A DNA stretch of 64,000 nt, from assembly GCF_000236905.1 (NCBI RefSeq), contig NC_016522.1:868001-932000 (forward strand), written 5' to 3'. A program made the position numbers and the translations under genes. Below are positions 38,713 through 49,525 of this stretch, one piece after another (position 1 is the first letter of the stretch; each line of letters opens with the position of its first letter). The notes under the pieces were generated by a model. That model worked only from the letters and a program-made list of their open reading frames with translations, did not search any database and had not been told where the DNA came from. Origin of the DNA: Tetrapisispora phaffii CBS 4417. Its lineage: Eukaryota > Ascomycota > Saccharomycetes > Saccharomycetales > Saccharomycetaceae.

Positions 38713-40722
38713 ATGTCTAATCTATCAAATATGCAACCCCAGCAATTACAGACATCGTCTTCTGTCGACTTATCATCGAAAGAATCGACCTCCACACAAA
38801 ATTCTGATTCTGATAGAAACACTTCGGATAATAATGGTTCAAGAAGAGGTAGACCTAAGAGAACCTCTTCAAAAAATATAGATTATGATTTAAAGAAGCG
38901 AAAGATTATACCATCTGACACCAATTACTTCAGTGCAAGAGAAAACAAACATAATGATTCCGATACAAGTAAAGAGGACAGCGAAAAGAAGAAAATTCCC
39001 GATGTCAAATTAATTGAAACTGATGAAAATGGAAAAATAATAAATATAAATGATGAAGAAATTCTCAGTGACATTAAAAATGGTGCAACAGGATTATCAT
39101 TATCTCAAAGTCCAACAGAAAAAATAAAAAAGGACTCTCTATGGAATTATAAGAAAATAGTTTTACCAGAAGAGTACAAAGATTTCGATGTGAAAAATAA
39201 TAAGTACTTATCTATGTTGGAAACAAAAAAATCGGATAACCTTACGAGCTCAAGTATAATCAGACCTTATCATAAACCAAAAGATATCCATAATTTAGAA
39301 AGGTCAAAATCATTGTACAAATATTATGAAGGAAATAATTTTGCTGATTTTAATCAGCATGCTACTCACCAAAAAAATGCTCATGTAATTAAAAAAGTTA
39401 AAGATACAGTTCTAAAAGAATCCAAAAGTAAATTGTTTGGTCAAAGTTCCATCTCTGCTGTGGAAGATACAAATAATGATAATGGGGCTGATGCAATAGA
39501 TAATGATGATTTTTGTTCTACATGCCAACAATCTGGTTCATTTTTATGTTGCGATACTTGTCCCCGTTCGTTTCATTTTCTTTGTCTGAATCCTCCATTA
39601 GATCCTGATAATTTACCAGAAGGTGATTGGTCTTGCCCTCAATGTGTGTTTAAGGCTAAAAATCCTACTATTGCAGCATATAAAAAATCCGAGAGAGAGT
39701 TCATAGCTGAATTACCTAATAAAAATAAATTGTTTGGTAAGCTACTGTTCAATATACAATCTCAAAATTCGAAGCAATTTCAATTACCAAACACCATTAA
39801 AGATACATTCGAAAATGTCAAAGCTAACGCAAGAGGTCAGTACCAAGATGAAAAAGAAAAAACTCCTCTGACTGAAAGACAAATATTTGGTACGCCATAT
39901 GGACAGAGTATTACAAAACTCGATGGATACACCCCGGAATTACATATAGATCCTGAATCAGGGGAATTTTTGATTTGCTATCACTGTCAGAAAACAAAAA
40001 TGGGAACCTGGGAAAATTATGAAACAGAATCAAGGTTAATAATGAGATGTGATTATTGCCAGACACCATGGCATTTGAATTGTTTACCAGATGTTCCTCG
40101 TGCATCGTTGAAAAATTTAGGTAATAAATGGAAATGTCCATTGCATATGCCCGAATTACAGAATAAAATTAAGCATATCGAAACATACAGAAGATTATCT
40201 CGTAATCAAACTTATGTAGAACCTATTCAATCATCAGGTTTTAGAAATAACGGTGACATTGAAATCGAATTAGATGAAATTATCGAACCTGTAAAAACTA
40301 CACAATTTAATGAAAACTACAATGAAGCAAGTATACCTCCGGTTCCGATATATCGTGAAGATGCAATCAAATTAGACTTCCTCGATAAAATACAAAAGGC
40401 CAAGAGTGCTGAAAAGTTTAATTTTTTCAAGACACAAGAAATATTGATCGACAAACTAATAAGTGCTTCCAAAGAGCCAAAAAATACTTTTAAAAATACT
40501 GAATTGCAATCTAATATTGATGATATATCATCATTAATATATTTTAAACTGGGAAATTCTAGATTTAAAAAACTATGGAATTTTAAGGAACTATGTAATG
40601 TTGCATCTGGCGAATTAAACCAAGTCAAGTATTCTAATGAGGAACTACAACAATTAACTTTCATCAAACAAATATTGGAATCTAAACCAAAGGAAGAAGT
40701 TTTAAAATTTTTAAATTTGTGA
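38713..40722 (+). CDS. RCO1: RCO1, PHD-finger subunit of the Rpd3S deacetylase
   Basis: Subunit of the nuclear Rpd3S histone deacetylase complex, which suppresses cryptic transcription in genes marked by H3K36 methylation. The protein has 669 residues, against 684 in S. cerevisiae. The N-terminus is Ser/Lys-rich and contains GRPKRTSSKN. PHD1 is at about 267-312 (FCSTCQQSGSFLCCDTCPRS, then WSCPQC). PHD2 is at about 421-477, with CYHCQKTKMGTWENY, MRCDYCQTPWHLNC and WKCPLH. A Sin3-interaction region lies between them. It converges on PDS5 with 100 bp spacing, as YMR075W and YMR076C do. Confidence 0.96.
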   Translation: MSNLSNMQPQQLQTSSSVDLSSKESTSTQNSDSDRNTSDNNGSRRGRPKRTSSKNIDYDLKKRKIIPSDTNYFSARENKHNDSDTSKEDSEKKKIPDVKLIETDENGKIININDEEILSDIKNGATGLSLSQSPTEKIKKDSLWNYKKIVLPEEYKDFDVKNNKYLSMLETKKSDNLTSSSIIRPYHKPKDIHNLERSKSLYKYYEGNNFADFNQHATHQKNAHVIKKVKDTVLKESKSKLFGQSSISAVEDTNNDNGADAIDNDDFCSTCQQSGSFLCCDTCPRSFHFLCLNPPLDPDNLPEGDWSCPQCVFKAKNPTIAAYKKSEREFIAELPNKNKLFGKLLFNIQSQNSKQFQLPNTIKDTFENVKANARGQYQDEKEKTPLTERQIFGTPYGQSITKLDGYTPELHIDPESGEFLICYHCQKTKMGTWENYETESRLIMRCDYCQTPWHLNCLPDVPRASLKNLGNKWKCPLHMPELQNKIKHIETYRRLSRNQTYVEPIQSSGFRNNGDIEIELDEIIEPVKTTQFNENYNEASIPPVPIYREDAIKLDFLDKIQKAKSAEKFNFFKTQEILIDKLISASKEPKNTFKNTELQSNIDDISSLIYFKLGNSRFKKLWNFKELCNVASGELNQVKYSNEELQQLTFIKQILESKPKEEVLKFLNL

Positions 40723-40822
40723 AAAATCTTAAAATGATTCTTTCGATACGAGAATTTATACAGATTTATCTATTGTAAATACAAAATATAAATTATATAC
40801 TTAGATATCATATAGCCATCCT

Positions 40823-43800
40823 TCAAATAATATTAGTTATAGAAGCCGAATTTTCATCAATTATATCATCATCAACATTGTAATCAATTTCTTTTCTTTC
40901 TCTTAAATTTTTTCTTCTGGCATTGATTGTTTGAACTTTCTTTAGCTTTGAGGATGGTTTATAAACGCCATCATCATCACCATTAATATCGCTATCACTA
41001 CCACTGTCATCGCTTTCATCATTGTATCTTCTTTTTTTGACCTTCAATTTAGTTTTATTCTTTATTGGTGGTTGATTTTCCATCGCTAATAACTTTTTCT
41101 GGGCACGTTGTTTTTGCGTCTGAGAGCTATGAATTATTCTGCTGACCTTGGCTTTTACATTACTTAATAATCTACTAGCTTGTTTCTCATTAATATAAGT
41201 TTTAAATGATGCTTGTGCTTCTTTAGTAGTATTAAATGGCTGAAACAAATCACCTGGTAAATTTAATTTACCAGGATAAGCTGAATGTTGCCATCCCCTT
41301 TTCTCCTTCAATTGAAGTAAAATCATTTGAGACAATTCACCAATAACGTACATCCTCTTGCTTCTCATAGATATGCTAGCTTCTGCATCAGTACGATCGT
41401 CATCGTCTCTATCATCTTTAATTTTATCTTGGTAATTCTTAACTCTCTCAGAAAGATAATAGAGAAGATTAAAATTATCTTGGTTGGCAACTGAGTCAAA
41501 ATAAAACATCAGGTAATCAATTGCAGTTGCTAAGTTGTTCAAATATTCATCCCCTTCCTTATTGAAATTTTCAACTATATCAGGGTGATGAGCAATCGCA
41601 TGTATTAATCTGGGTAAAGCTCTTTCAAAATAAGTTCCCTTCCTAAATGTTTCTTTTCCAAATGTAAAATTAATCCAAGTTTTTGTGCTTGTCTTCACGG
41701 ACAAGTCAGGTTCATATGCAATAAAAAATATTAATGGTAAAAATTTAATGGATATTACTTCGTTAGCCAAGTCTTTCTTCAACGTGTCTAAAAATATCTT
41801 TCTTACAAATAAAGATTCATCTTCCACTAAATTAACCAGTCTTATTATATCTGCAGGTTTAATGAAATCATTTAGTATAGGTAGTTTTGCACATTTTAGA
41901 ACTTGTAGCCCTGCACACAGTCTCATTCTGGTTTGGTAATTATCTGGTGTTGCGTGTGCATCATCTTTAGTTTCTGAGATTAACTCACCACCACTTGCAA
42001 TCAAGTAAAAGAATAATTTCATCGTTTTATTTATAAAGGCCGTAGTTAATTCTTTGTGGTCCGATTCTATTGTAATGGATCTTAATTTATTTGTAAATAG
42101 TTTCAATGATGATAATTTCGCATTTAATATGTTATTTTCTTCTGAGAAAACAGCATCATCGTCTATCCATGAATCTGAATCGGATATGGTCAGAATACCT
42201 TCATTTGATAATAAAACTTCCTTGATTAAGTATCCAACGATGTCTGTTGAATTTTCATCTAAAATATGAGGATAAAACTTAAAAATTTCAGATAATACAT
42301 TGATATTTGAAGTAAAATTTTCACTCTTTTTATTCAAAGGTAATATAGAAATTTTCAATTCATTTAATGTACCTACAGCATCTGGTGATAATGCAATTAA
42401 TTTTGTGGCGTATTTAGCAATTAAAGGAGATTTCCCACTAGCATAATCTTTCAGTTTTGTATAGAAGAAAGTATCATCAAATGCAATATCATTCACCATT
42501 GTCTTACCAATTTTATATAATGTCTTTAACGTTTCACCAAGCGACAACGTCATATCACCATCGCTAGTTTGATTTTCTGATTTTACAACTGACATCAAAG
42601 TTTTGATCTGTCCTTTAAGTTGTTGAGGATTTAGAGTTGATATTTCGTCTAATAAACGTCTTTTTAAAGCAGCATTATGGGTATCGCCAGTTGATAGTAA
42701 ATAAGGAATATTTGATGAATTAAATAAAATCGGAGAACCTCTATAGAGTAAAATTCGGAATTGTTTAGCAATATCTCTTGGTATAATTAGAGAAGCTGAG
42801 CTTATATCACGATGTCTCAATAGATTTGGATCTTTTAATTTCGTCATTAATTCTGAAAAACTGTTATTCCAAGTAGAAAATTTTACGTCAGGGTTGACAC
42901 AAGTCTGCAGCAAATAAAATATTCTTTTATCATTCAATTCCATCACTGCATTCAACGCTGCCTCGGCTATTTTGGAATCACTCAAGCCTGAGGATAACCA
43001 ATTTATAGTTTTGGGTAATTTAACGACGGCATCTGCAATAGATGAGGAATCATCCTCTTTATCATTTACCTTCTTTGAAAAGTCAACAAATTTGGATAAT
43101 GCTAATGATATTTGCAATTGTCTTTTGTTGAATGCAAAAAAAGAGGTTAATGATTTACCACTTAACGTAGAAACAATATCTAAAAGTCTACTTACTCTTT
43201 GTTTATCGTTTACATCCAGTGGAAAGATGTATTTAAAGAGTATATCATCTGCTTGCTCGTTAATTTTTGGATCATTAATGTAATACAAATCAAAAATAGT
43301 CGACGGAATTTTATCTATTATTTCCCATATTTCTTTATTGTTTTGTGTTCTTTTTATTGATTTTCTTGACTTTTCGAATAGTTTTGCAAGAATTGAATTA
43401 CATACTTCTCTTACTTCCCTATTCTTCTCCCTTGAAAAACGGAGTAAAGACATATATATCGAAGGGTTTGTTATATTTTCCCAAATCACTTCAATTGATA
43501 ATTTATCAAAGAGTAAAATTGACTCCTTACGGATCATGTTTTCTGAATCTATTAACGTTTTAGAGATACCTTTGTTGATAGCTTCCGAAATATCTTTTCT
43601 AACTGATAGAATGTCCGGAATAGTATTAACCCATTGCATTCTTACGCTAACACTAATATCTGCAATTTTTGATAACCAAGCATTAAATACATCCTGATAG
43701 GTAGTGACTAAATTAATTTCCGATTTAATAGACAGCAGTTTCCCCACAAGGTCCGTCGATTTTTGCCTAAATAGATCATTTTCTGAACATAACTCATGGT

Positions 43801-44662
43801 AAACAAATCCCGTAACAGGTGCAATCATATCTGGAACTGTTTCCCACACCTTGATAAGTAAATTATGCAACTTATCTAAAACTTTCGATATCTCGTTCTT
43901 ATCAACATACAAATTTTCGTCATCATTTGTTAACTCATACAACACTTCGGAATAGTATTTTGTGAAATATCTAGTCATTCTGCTTCCATACGATTCACAA
44001 AGAATGAGTGTTACTTCATAACCACAATTTGCTGAAGTGCCTAGACCTTTTGGAATTGATGAAGGATTATATGTTAGAAATTTATTAAAAATGATTTTCA
44101 ACACTGAGGTAGGGACAGCTTCATATTCTGATATAACCTCGCCTAGAATACCACCGATGACTTTGAATAATTTGGGGTTGTAAGATTTAGAATTATCGTA
44201 AAATATTGAAAACAACCTTTCAAGTAACTTCATAGCTGAAGGTAGATCTGTCAATAAAACAATGGATCTATATTCTAACAATCTTGTGATGACATATGTT
44301 TGTTGTATATAATAGCCATTCTCCGATTCACCCAATTCCTCAAATTGAGCTAAGAATAATTTAAAAACATCAGTTAGTTGTGTATCAGTATATGGTGCAT
44401 CAGGTGCATATATTCTCAAGATATCACTCAAACAGCATGCTACAAAGGCACGAACACCTGCATCTCTATGTTTGATCAATTTCCTGTTCACTAAATCATT
44501 ACAATAACTATTAACTGATTCTGGATCAGTTTCATCTTGAACCAAACTGGATAGTTCTTCATGCAAAATACTTAAACGATTTACTAGTTCATCAGTCGAG
44601 ATAATATTATCTGAGGTAGAAAGTATCGACTTCTTAAACTTCAATTTAACCTTCTTGGACAT
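40823..44662 (-). CDS. PDS5: PDS5, cohesin regulator
   Basis: HEAT-repeat protein that binds cohesin at Scc1/Smc3, maintaining cohesion and also supporting release. The protein has 1279 residues, against 1277 in S. cerevisiae, collinear end to end. The N-terminus MSKKVKLKFKKSILSTSD leads into helical repeats. The conserved VNRKLIKHRDAGVRAFVACC is near residue 70 and NREVREVCNSILAKLFEK near 415. The C-terminal ~110 residues are Lys/Arg- and Asp-rich, with basic clusters such as KNKTKLKVKKRRY. The promoter has an ACGCGA box and a Reb1-type site. Confidence 0.97.
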   Translation of the reverse strand: MSKKVKLKFKKSILSTSDNIISTDELVNRLSILHEELSSLVQDETDPESVNSYCNDLVNRKLIKHRDAGVRAFVACCLSDILRIYAPDAPYTDTQLTDVFKLFLAQFEELGESENGYYIQQTYVITRLLEYRSIVLLTDLPSAMKLLERLFSIFYDNSKSYNPKLFKVIGGILGEVISEYEAVPTSVLKIIFNKFLTYNPSSIPKGLGTSANCGYEVTLILCESYGSRMTRYFTKYYSEVLYELTNDDENLYVDKNEISKVLDKLHNLLIKVWETVPDMIAPVTGFVYHELCSENDLFRQKSTDLVGKLLSIKSEINLVTTYQDVFNAWLSKIADISVSVRMQWVNTIPDILSVRKDISEAINKGISKTLIDSENMIRKESILLFDKLSIEVIWENITNPSIYMSLLRFSREKNREVREVCNSILAKLFEKSRKSIKRTQNNKEIWEIIDKIPSTIFDLYYINDPKINEQADDILFKYIFPLDVNDKQRVSRLLDIVSTLSGKSLTSFFAFNKRQLQISLALSKFVDFSKKVNDKEDDSSSIADAVVKLPKTINWLSSGLSDSKIAEAALNAVMELNDKRIFYLLQTCVNPDVKFSTWNNSFSELMTKLKDPNLLRHRDISSASLIIPRDIAKQFRILLYRGSPILFNSSNIPYLLSTGDTHNAALKRRLLDEISTLNPQQLKGQIKTLMSVVKSENQTSDGDMTLSLGETLKTLYKIGKTMVNDIAFDDTFFYTKLKDYASGKSPLIAKYATKLIALSPDAVGTLNELKISILPLNKKSENFTSNINVLSEIFKFYPHILDENSTDIVGYLIKEVLLSNEGILTISDSDSWIDDDAVFSEENNILNAKLSSLKLFTNKLRSITIESDHKELTTAFINKTMKLFFYLIASGGELISETKDDAHATPDNYQTRMRLCAGLQVLKCAKLPILNDFIKPADIIRLVNLVEDESLFVRKIFLDTLKKDLANEVISIKFLPLIFFIAYEPDLSVKTSTKTWINFTFGKETFRKGTYFERALPRLIHAIAHHPDIVENFNKEGDEYLNNLATAIDYLMFYFDSVANQDNFNLLYYLSERVKNYQDKIKDDRDDDDRTDAEASISMRSKRMYVIGELSQMILLQLKEKRGWQHSAYPGKLNLPGDLFQPFNTTKEAQASFKTYINEKQASRLLSNVKAKVSRIIHSSQTQKQRAQKKLLAMENQPPIKNKTKLKVKKRRYNDESDDSGSDSDINGDDDGVYKPSSKLKKVQTINARRKNLRERKEIDYNVDDDIIDENSASITNII

Positions 44663-45161
44663 CGATAGATATTTTCGTTTAATGGACAGTGGCCTTTACC
44701 AAATCTCTAATATAAACGATGGTTATTTTATTGTTGAAAGTTATACAGTAAATAGGTTTAGATGTTAAAAACCTTTTAATCCAAAGGGAATATATAGAAA
44801 TCTAATTATAATATTCTTATTGTTTACTAAATAGTAAATTGATTGGCATCATTACATTACGCGACTACTTGATTTCGTGTTTCCGTTTAAGTCGGGTAAC
44901 AAATAATAAAAGCCTCTGTCACCAATATAATTTTGTTTTATGCAATGACAGGTGTGACACTAATCATTATAATGTATAAATATTTATGAATAATGTCCTT
45001 TAATGTATTTCATTAAGTTATTTGAAATCAATTGTTATTGAATTTAATGCATTTGCAAAAAAGTTTAATAAATTTTTCCTCATCAGAATGTCTCTTAATA
45101 TGAATCGTGTAATAAATATATTACATTGGATTTTTCTTTTTTGAAGAAATGTGCGTTTGTA
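44663..45161. other. Intergenic region FNT transporter 3' end / PDS5 promoter
   Basis: In minus-strand order the transporter gene ends at 45162... and PDS5 starts at 44662. This 499-bp region is the 5' side of PDS5 and the 3' side of the transporter. Regulatory sites are listed separately; otherwise it is AT-rich. Confidence 0.6.
44859..44899. promoter_or_regulatory. MluI-box-like and Reb1-type sites upstream of PDS5
   Basis: ACGCGA at 44859-44864 is an MCB variant and CGGGTAA at 44893-44899 a Reb1 core. They lie about 200-240 bp upstream of the PDS5 ATG. Such a pair is common in G1/S-expressed yeast genes; function is inferred. Confidence 0.55.
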
Positions 45162-46808
45162 TCAGTCGATAGATGAATTGACATAAGATAAATAGCTTTC
45201 TATTGATTGATTGATGGAAGCTTGGCTAGAACTAGGATTCATGGTTTGCATATTTTGATTATCTGTGACAACCATATCTTGAGTGGTCTGAGGTAATTTA
45301 CTTTCCACAGTACGTGTTCTGGTTAGTTTATAGATCGTGTTAGTTACTGCTCTCTTTAAAGCTGCGCCTGGTTTATCTCTGGTTACATCATAATTTAACC
45401 TTTTGTCGGTTTCAAAATCTTCTATCTCTTGAGTAGTGCTGTATATTTTTGATTCATTGCTATCCATTGATCTTTGAGATGATGAAGTTCTATTATAATG
45501 ACGCTCTGTTTTTTGTGTAGAGACTTTTTGTAAACTTTCTGAATCTCCCGAAGCTTTATAATTACCACTTTGTATTTGTCTTTCCTTCAAAGGAGCTTTG
45601 CCCATTCCTAAAATGGGGAATACACCTGGAGGTGATGCTATAATGTGACTAGCTGCCCTTGATTTAGCAGAAGCAATTGTTATACGTGATGCATGTGTTC
45701 CAGTCCTTGAAAGGCTTGGCTGTCTTCTAAAATCCTTGGGAGTATCCGCTGAATCGTATAGCGAGTCATCTTGGATACTTGAATTATCTGGAGGTGGAGC
45801 CCAAGAACCACGATACGGGCTAGTCTGATCCATTGTGGATCCAGTGTCATTTTTTTCATCAACATCATCATCTACATGAGCTTCGGCATCAGTATCCGTC
45901 TCCGTGTCCATATCTGCTTCAGGAACCTTAAGTCTAACCACTCTTGAGTCTGTATTTAATTCTGGATGTTCATCTCTAGCCTCATATTCAGGAATAGCCA
46001 ACTCTTTTTTATCCATTTCGACAACTACAATATGCATGAAGTATGGTATAATGATTCCAAATGCAGATCCGCCAATGATATTTCCTATGGACCCGGGAAC
46101 CAATAATTTCCATATATATTTTCCAACTGAAACATCTGCACCATTCAATAAACCAATATATGCAACCGCCATATCTGCTACCACATGAGTATACCCCAAG
46201 GAGACGAATGTGAAAATAGGGAGAGAAGCCATGATATACCTGACGTGGATAGGTTTTGCCATCATTTGTAAATACACTGCTAGACAAACATAGAAATTAC
46301 CTGCAATACCTTTCAAAAAAACTTGAATAAAAGAAAATGAAGCTTTTGATTCTAACACTTGTCTAGAACCTTCCGACCATTGCGCAGTGGCGCCTGACCC
46401 AGATAGAAATAAAAAGACGTATGCAGCAAATAGAGTCCCAGCGATATTCCCTAGCCAACTAACAAACCAGGATATAAGCAAGTCATATATTGTCACAGCT
46501 CCTCTAAGTAAACCTACTGTAAAAAATAAAATATTAGAATTGAATAGATCAGCACCAGTGATAATAACATAAAATAAACCGATGCCGTAAAATACAGCAC
46601 CAACAAAGTTGCCAATACCTGGATTTTCAGCTACTAATTTTGGATTCTCTGAATTAAAACCAACATATAAGAACCCCCCAGAACTAAACAATGCACCACC
46701 TACTATCGAATTCAAAAGCAGAATATGTAATTTTAACCTTGACTTCTTCATGGCAGTGGCCACTACTGCTAAAGCAGCGTCATTAGGGCTACTGTATTGC
46801 AAATCCAT
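45162..46808 (-). CDS. Formate/nitrite-transporter-family protein (YHL008C-like)
   Basis: Plasma-membrane FNT-family channel or transporter; the S. cerevisiae homologue YHL008C has no firmly settled substrate. The protein has 548 residues, against 627. The first ~270 residues hold six hydrophobic segments with FNT hallmarks: LLNSIVGGALFSSGGFLYVG, the pore-associated ITGADLFNSNILFF, and KGIAGNFYVCLAVYLQMMAK with its conserved N-x-x-V-C. The remaining ~280 residues form a hydrophilic, Asp/Ser/Thr-rich cytosolic tail. It is divergently paired with ETP1, reflecting the YHL008C-YHL010C neighbourhood. YAP3, which lies between them in S. cerevisiae, is absent. Confidence 0.93.
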   Translation of the reverse strand: MDLQYSSPNDAALAVVATAMKKSRLKLHILLLNSIVGGALFSSGGFLYVGFNSENPKLVAENPGIGNFVGAVFYGIGLFYVIITGADLFNSNILFFTVGLLRGAVTIYDLLISWFVSWLGNIAGTLFAAYVFLFLSGSGATAQWSEGSRQVLESKASFSFIQVFLKGIAGNFYVCLAVYLQMMAKPIHVRYIMASLPIFTFVSLGYTHVVADMAVAYIGLLNGADVSVGKYIWKLLVPGSIGNIIGGSAFGIIIPYFMHIVVVEMDKKELAIPEYEARDEHPELNTDSRVVRLKVPEADMDTETDTDAEAHVDDDVDEKNDTGSTMDQTSPYRGSWAPPPDNSSIQDDSLYDSADTPKDFRRQPSLSRTGTHASRITIASAKSRAASHIIASPPGVFPILGMGKAPLKERQIQSGNYKASGDSESLQKVSTQKTERHYNRTSSSQRSMDSNESKIYSTTQEIEDFETDKRLNYDVTRDKPGAALKRAVTNTIYKLTRTRTVESKLPQTTQDMVVTDNQNMQTMNPSSSQASINQSIESYLSYVNSSID

Positions 46809-47631
46809 GATTCTCTAATCGATTTTTAAATCTATCTGTTCTCTTGGTAAGCGTAGTGACTCCAAAGATTAGAATATAAGATGCATTCAAAAAACCTTGC
46901 CAAATTTATGCCGCCCACAAATAACCAATGTTAAGAAACAACTCAATTAAACCAGAATAACTAGCAAATATACATATATATATTCATAAGATGAACCCAA
47001 AGAAAGGTTATTTAAATACATCTCGAACCTCTAATCCTGTCTCTATTAACTGATATCCCATAACGTTGCTGTCCCATTTTCTTTTTATTTTATTTTATGC
47101 TCGTTTTTCAAATGCTCGATGAGCTTGTTTGTGGGAACGTAACTGAAAAAACCAACACCTTTGACGTATGTATATTGTGGGTTAACCAGGAAGTAAGGAG
47201 TGGAATGTCTGCGTTACGATTGATTAATGCACAATGAAATAGCAGATATACACATCTCATATCTTCATATACAGCTACGATTTGATTTGGCTATGGTAAT
47301 AGTGTATTAGATGCATCAAATATTACATGCATCATGCAATAACGTTCTCTGTAGAGTCTCCCAATTGGAATTATGCAGCGAGGCTTTCGATATCCGTGGT
47401 AGGGTTGTGATGGAATGGCGCAGGGTTAGGGTTTGTGATGATGAACCCTGACGGTGACATCAAAATTTAGTGATATATAAGGGCTGTAAATTTAATGAAT
47501 AATAATTCAACCTGATTTATACTTGGTAATTAGTTCAAAAACCTTCGACTGTAGATTGGGTTTGTGGTCATTGCTGAACAGTTAGGCACGATCTTATTTT
47601 GTTGTGTAAGAATCCTTTTTTTGTTATTCGT
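46809..47631. other. Divergent intergenic region FNT transporter/ETP1
   Basis: An 823-bp region that is less AT-rich near 47380-47460. It contains TTAGGGTT (listed separately) and a possible small stem, CAGGGTT/AACCCTG. No gene was recognised. Confidence 0.55.
47426..47433 (+). promoter_or_regulatory. Tbf1-type TTAGGGTT site
   Basis: TTAGGGTT is the reverse complement of the ARCCCTAA motif bound by Tbf1, a general regulatory factor in budding yeasts. It lies about 200 bp upstream of the ETP1 ATG. Confidence 0.45.
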
Positions 47632-49302
47632 ATGGCATATTACAGCGTTATTGTCGACTATACGGAAGATCAAAGTGATTTGAATGTGCCTGTAGATTTC
47701 GAGTTTGATTGGAGATTTAGTCAAATTTATTATAAAGAAGCTATTGTTGGTGAGATGTCGGAACAAGATAAGGATAGTCGACCTGAAGATGATTTGATTT
47801 CATCGGAATATTTAGGTTACGGGGTGATTCGATTATTTAAACAAAAAGATAATTATGAGCCTGGTCTAGAGCTTTCACGGAAAATAGACGATAAAGATGT
47901 AATAGTGATACCAGGGGATGATTCTATGGTTTGTATGTTGTTTGTTCCATCTTATTTTACTTTGCATGAACTTTTGCATTTTTATATTGGAGATGATATT
48001 ATTAATACTAAAGTATCTAATATTAGAATGTTGAAACATTATAAAAAAAATGCTAATATTTTAGGCTGCAATTTTATGGTATTGCTTAAATTTAAAGATC
48101 CCATTTATGCTAAGGAATTTTTAAATGAATTTAATGGGAAGAAATTTAGTAAAATGGATCCAGAAACATGCCATATAGTAGCAATTAAAGAATTGGTTTT
48201 TAAGAAAACCTTATTTGATAAAAATATGATGAAAGATACACAATTAAAGGACGGAATAGACGATAGTAGTACATTACCTTACTTATTGAAGGATCCTTTC
48301 ACATCTAATTTGGCAATCGAAGAGAATCGCGATGAAATTGAGTTACCTACTTGTCCAGTCTGCTTAGAAAAAATGGATAGTTTAGTCACTGGTTTGATAA
48401 CTATTCCATGCTCTCATACATTTCATTGTCAGTGTTTAGATAAATGGAAAAATTCAAAATGTCCTGTCTGTAGACATACTAACTTAAATATATCAAGAAA
48501 GCTATTGATTGAGCAAGCTACTTCTGATTGGAAGTGTTCAGTATGTGACTCTGTTGAAAATTTATGGATGTGTCTCATTTGCGGAAATGTTGGATGTGGT
48601 AGATATAATTCAAAGCATGCTATCCTACACTTTGAAATGACGTCACATTGTTTTGCCATGGATATGAGAACGCAGAGAGTTTGGGATTATGCAGGAGATA
48701 ATTATGTTCATAGATTAGTACAGAATGAAGTTGATGGAAAATTGGTAGAAGTTGGTAACATTGGTTCAACTTTAAACACTCCTAGTGATAGAAATAAGAA
48801 TGAGAATTTAGTGACAAATCTTATGAGAAACAAGGAATATCACTTGGAATATGTTCAAGTACTTATATCACAATTAGAGTCACAAAGAGAATATTATGAA
48901 TTGAAGTTGAAAGATGTATCTAATAAAAATAACGAAGAACAACAATTACAAGACTTAAAAGATCAATTGAAAAGTCTAAAGTTGCAGTTGTCACAAAATG
49001 AGCAAGCAACGAAAAAGGAATTAGAGGCTAATAATATGATGCTCTCAGGTTTTCAAGCTAATTTAGACAAATCAGAAAAGTTCATTGATAACTTAAAGCA
49101 AGAGAAAATGAAACTGGAGGAAGAAAATAAGAATTTGCAAGAACAACTCCAGGATTTGATGTTCTATTTGGACACACAAAATAAATTTAAAGATGCAACA
49201 GAAGAGGAAAGGGAAGGTGCTGTAATAATAAAACAAACTGGAAGTACAAGTACAGCTTCCAAGAAGAAGAAAAATAAGAAGAAGAAAAATAGAGTATTAT
49301 AA
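47632..49302 (+). CDS. ETP1: ETP1, BRAP2-type RING ubiquitin ligase homologue
   Basis: Yeast member of the BRAP2/IMP family, linked to ethanol tolerance. I take MAYYSVIVDYTED at 47632 as the start (556 residues, against 585); the frame continues upstream without an ATG. An RRM-like BRAP2 domain lies at about residues 90-210. A RING-H2 domain follows (CPVCLEKMDSL, IPCSHTFHCQCLDKW, CPVCR; about 240-282). Then comes a UBP-type zinc finger (WKCSVCDSVENLWMCLICG, GCGRY, HAILHFEMTSHCFAMD; about 298-347). A coiled coil covers about 405-530, and the tail is Lys-rich, ending KKKKNKKKKNRVL. Domain order is diagnostic of the family. Confidence 0.95.
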   Translation: MAYYSVIVDYTEDQSDLNVPVDFEFDWRFSQIYYKEAIVGEMSEQDKDSRPEDDLISSEYLGYGVIRLFKQKDNYEPGLELSRKIDDKDVIVIPGDDSMVCMLFVPSYFTLHELLHFYIGDDIINTKVSNIRMLKHYKKNANILGCNFMVLLKFKDPIYAKEFLNEFNGKKFSKMDPETCHIVAIKELVFKKTLFDKNMMKDTQLKDGIDDSSTLPYLLKDPFTSNLAIEENRDEIELPTCPVCLEKMDSLVTGLITIPCSHTFHCQCLDKWKNSKCPVCRHTNLNISRKLLIEQATSDWKCSVCDSVENLWMCLICGNVGCGRYNSKHAILHFEMTSHCFAMDMRTQRVWDYAGDNYVHRLVQNEVDGKLVEVGNIGSTLNTPSDRNKNENLVTNLMRNKEYHLEYVQVLISQLESQREYYELKLKDVSNKNNEEQQLQDLKDQLKSLKLQLSQNEQATKKELEANNMMLSGFQANLDKSEKFIDNLKQEKMKLEEENKNLQEQLQDLMFYLDTQNKFKDATEEEREGAVIIKQTGSTSTASKKKKNKKKKNRVL

Positions 49303-49525
49303 TTTCGAATTTTTAGTAGCTTTAGCAAAACGTTTTACCTGAAAACTGATATACATCGTCCATTATTGTAATAATTGTCTGTCTATGATATTTTACTATA
49401 TGGTTGATATTTTATATGGAATATTATAAATTTTTAACGAATATACATGGGAATAATAAAATTTAGATAATTATGCAGAGTTATATATTGAAATAAAAAG
49501 ATATATGCTAACATTAAATTTGTAA

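Noticed and set aside
47431..47455. C/D-box snoRNA suggested by GTGATGATGA and CTGA
   Set aside because: The two boxes are only about ten bases apart and no terminal stem or guide-length spacer is present.
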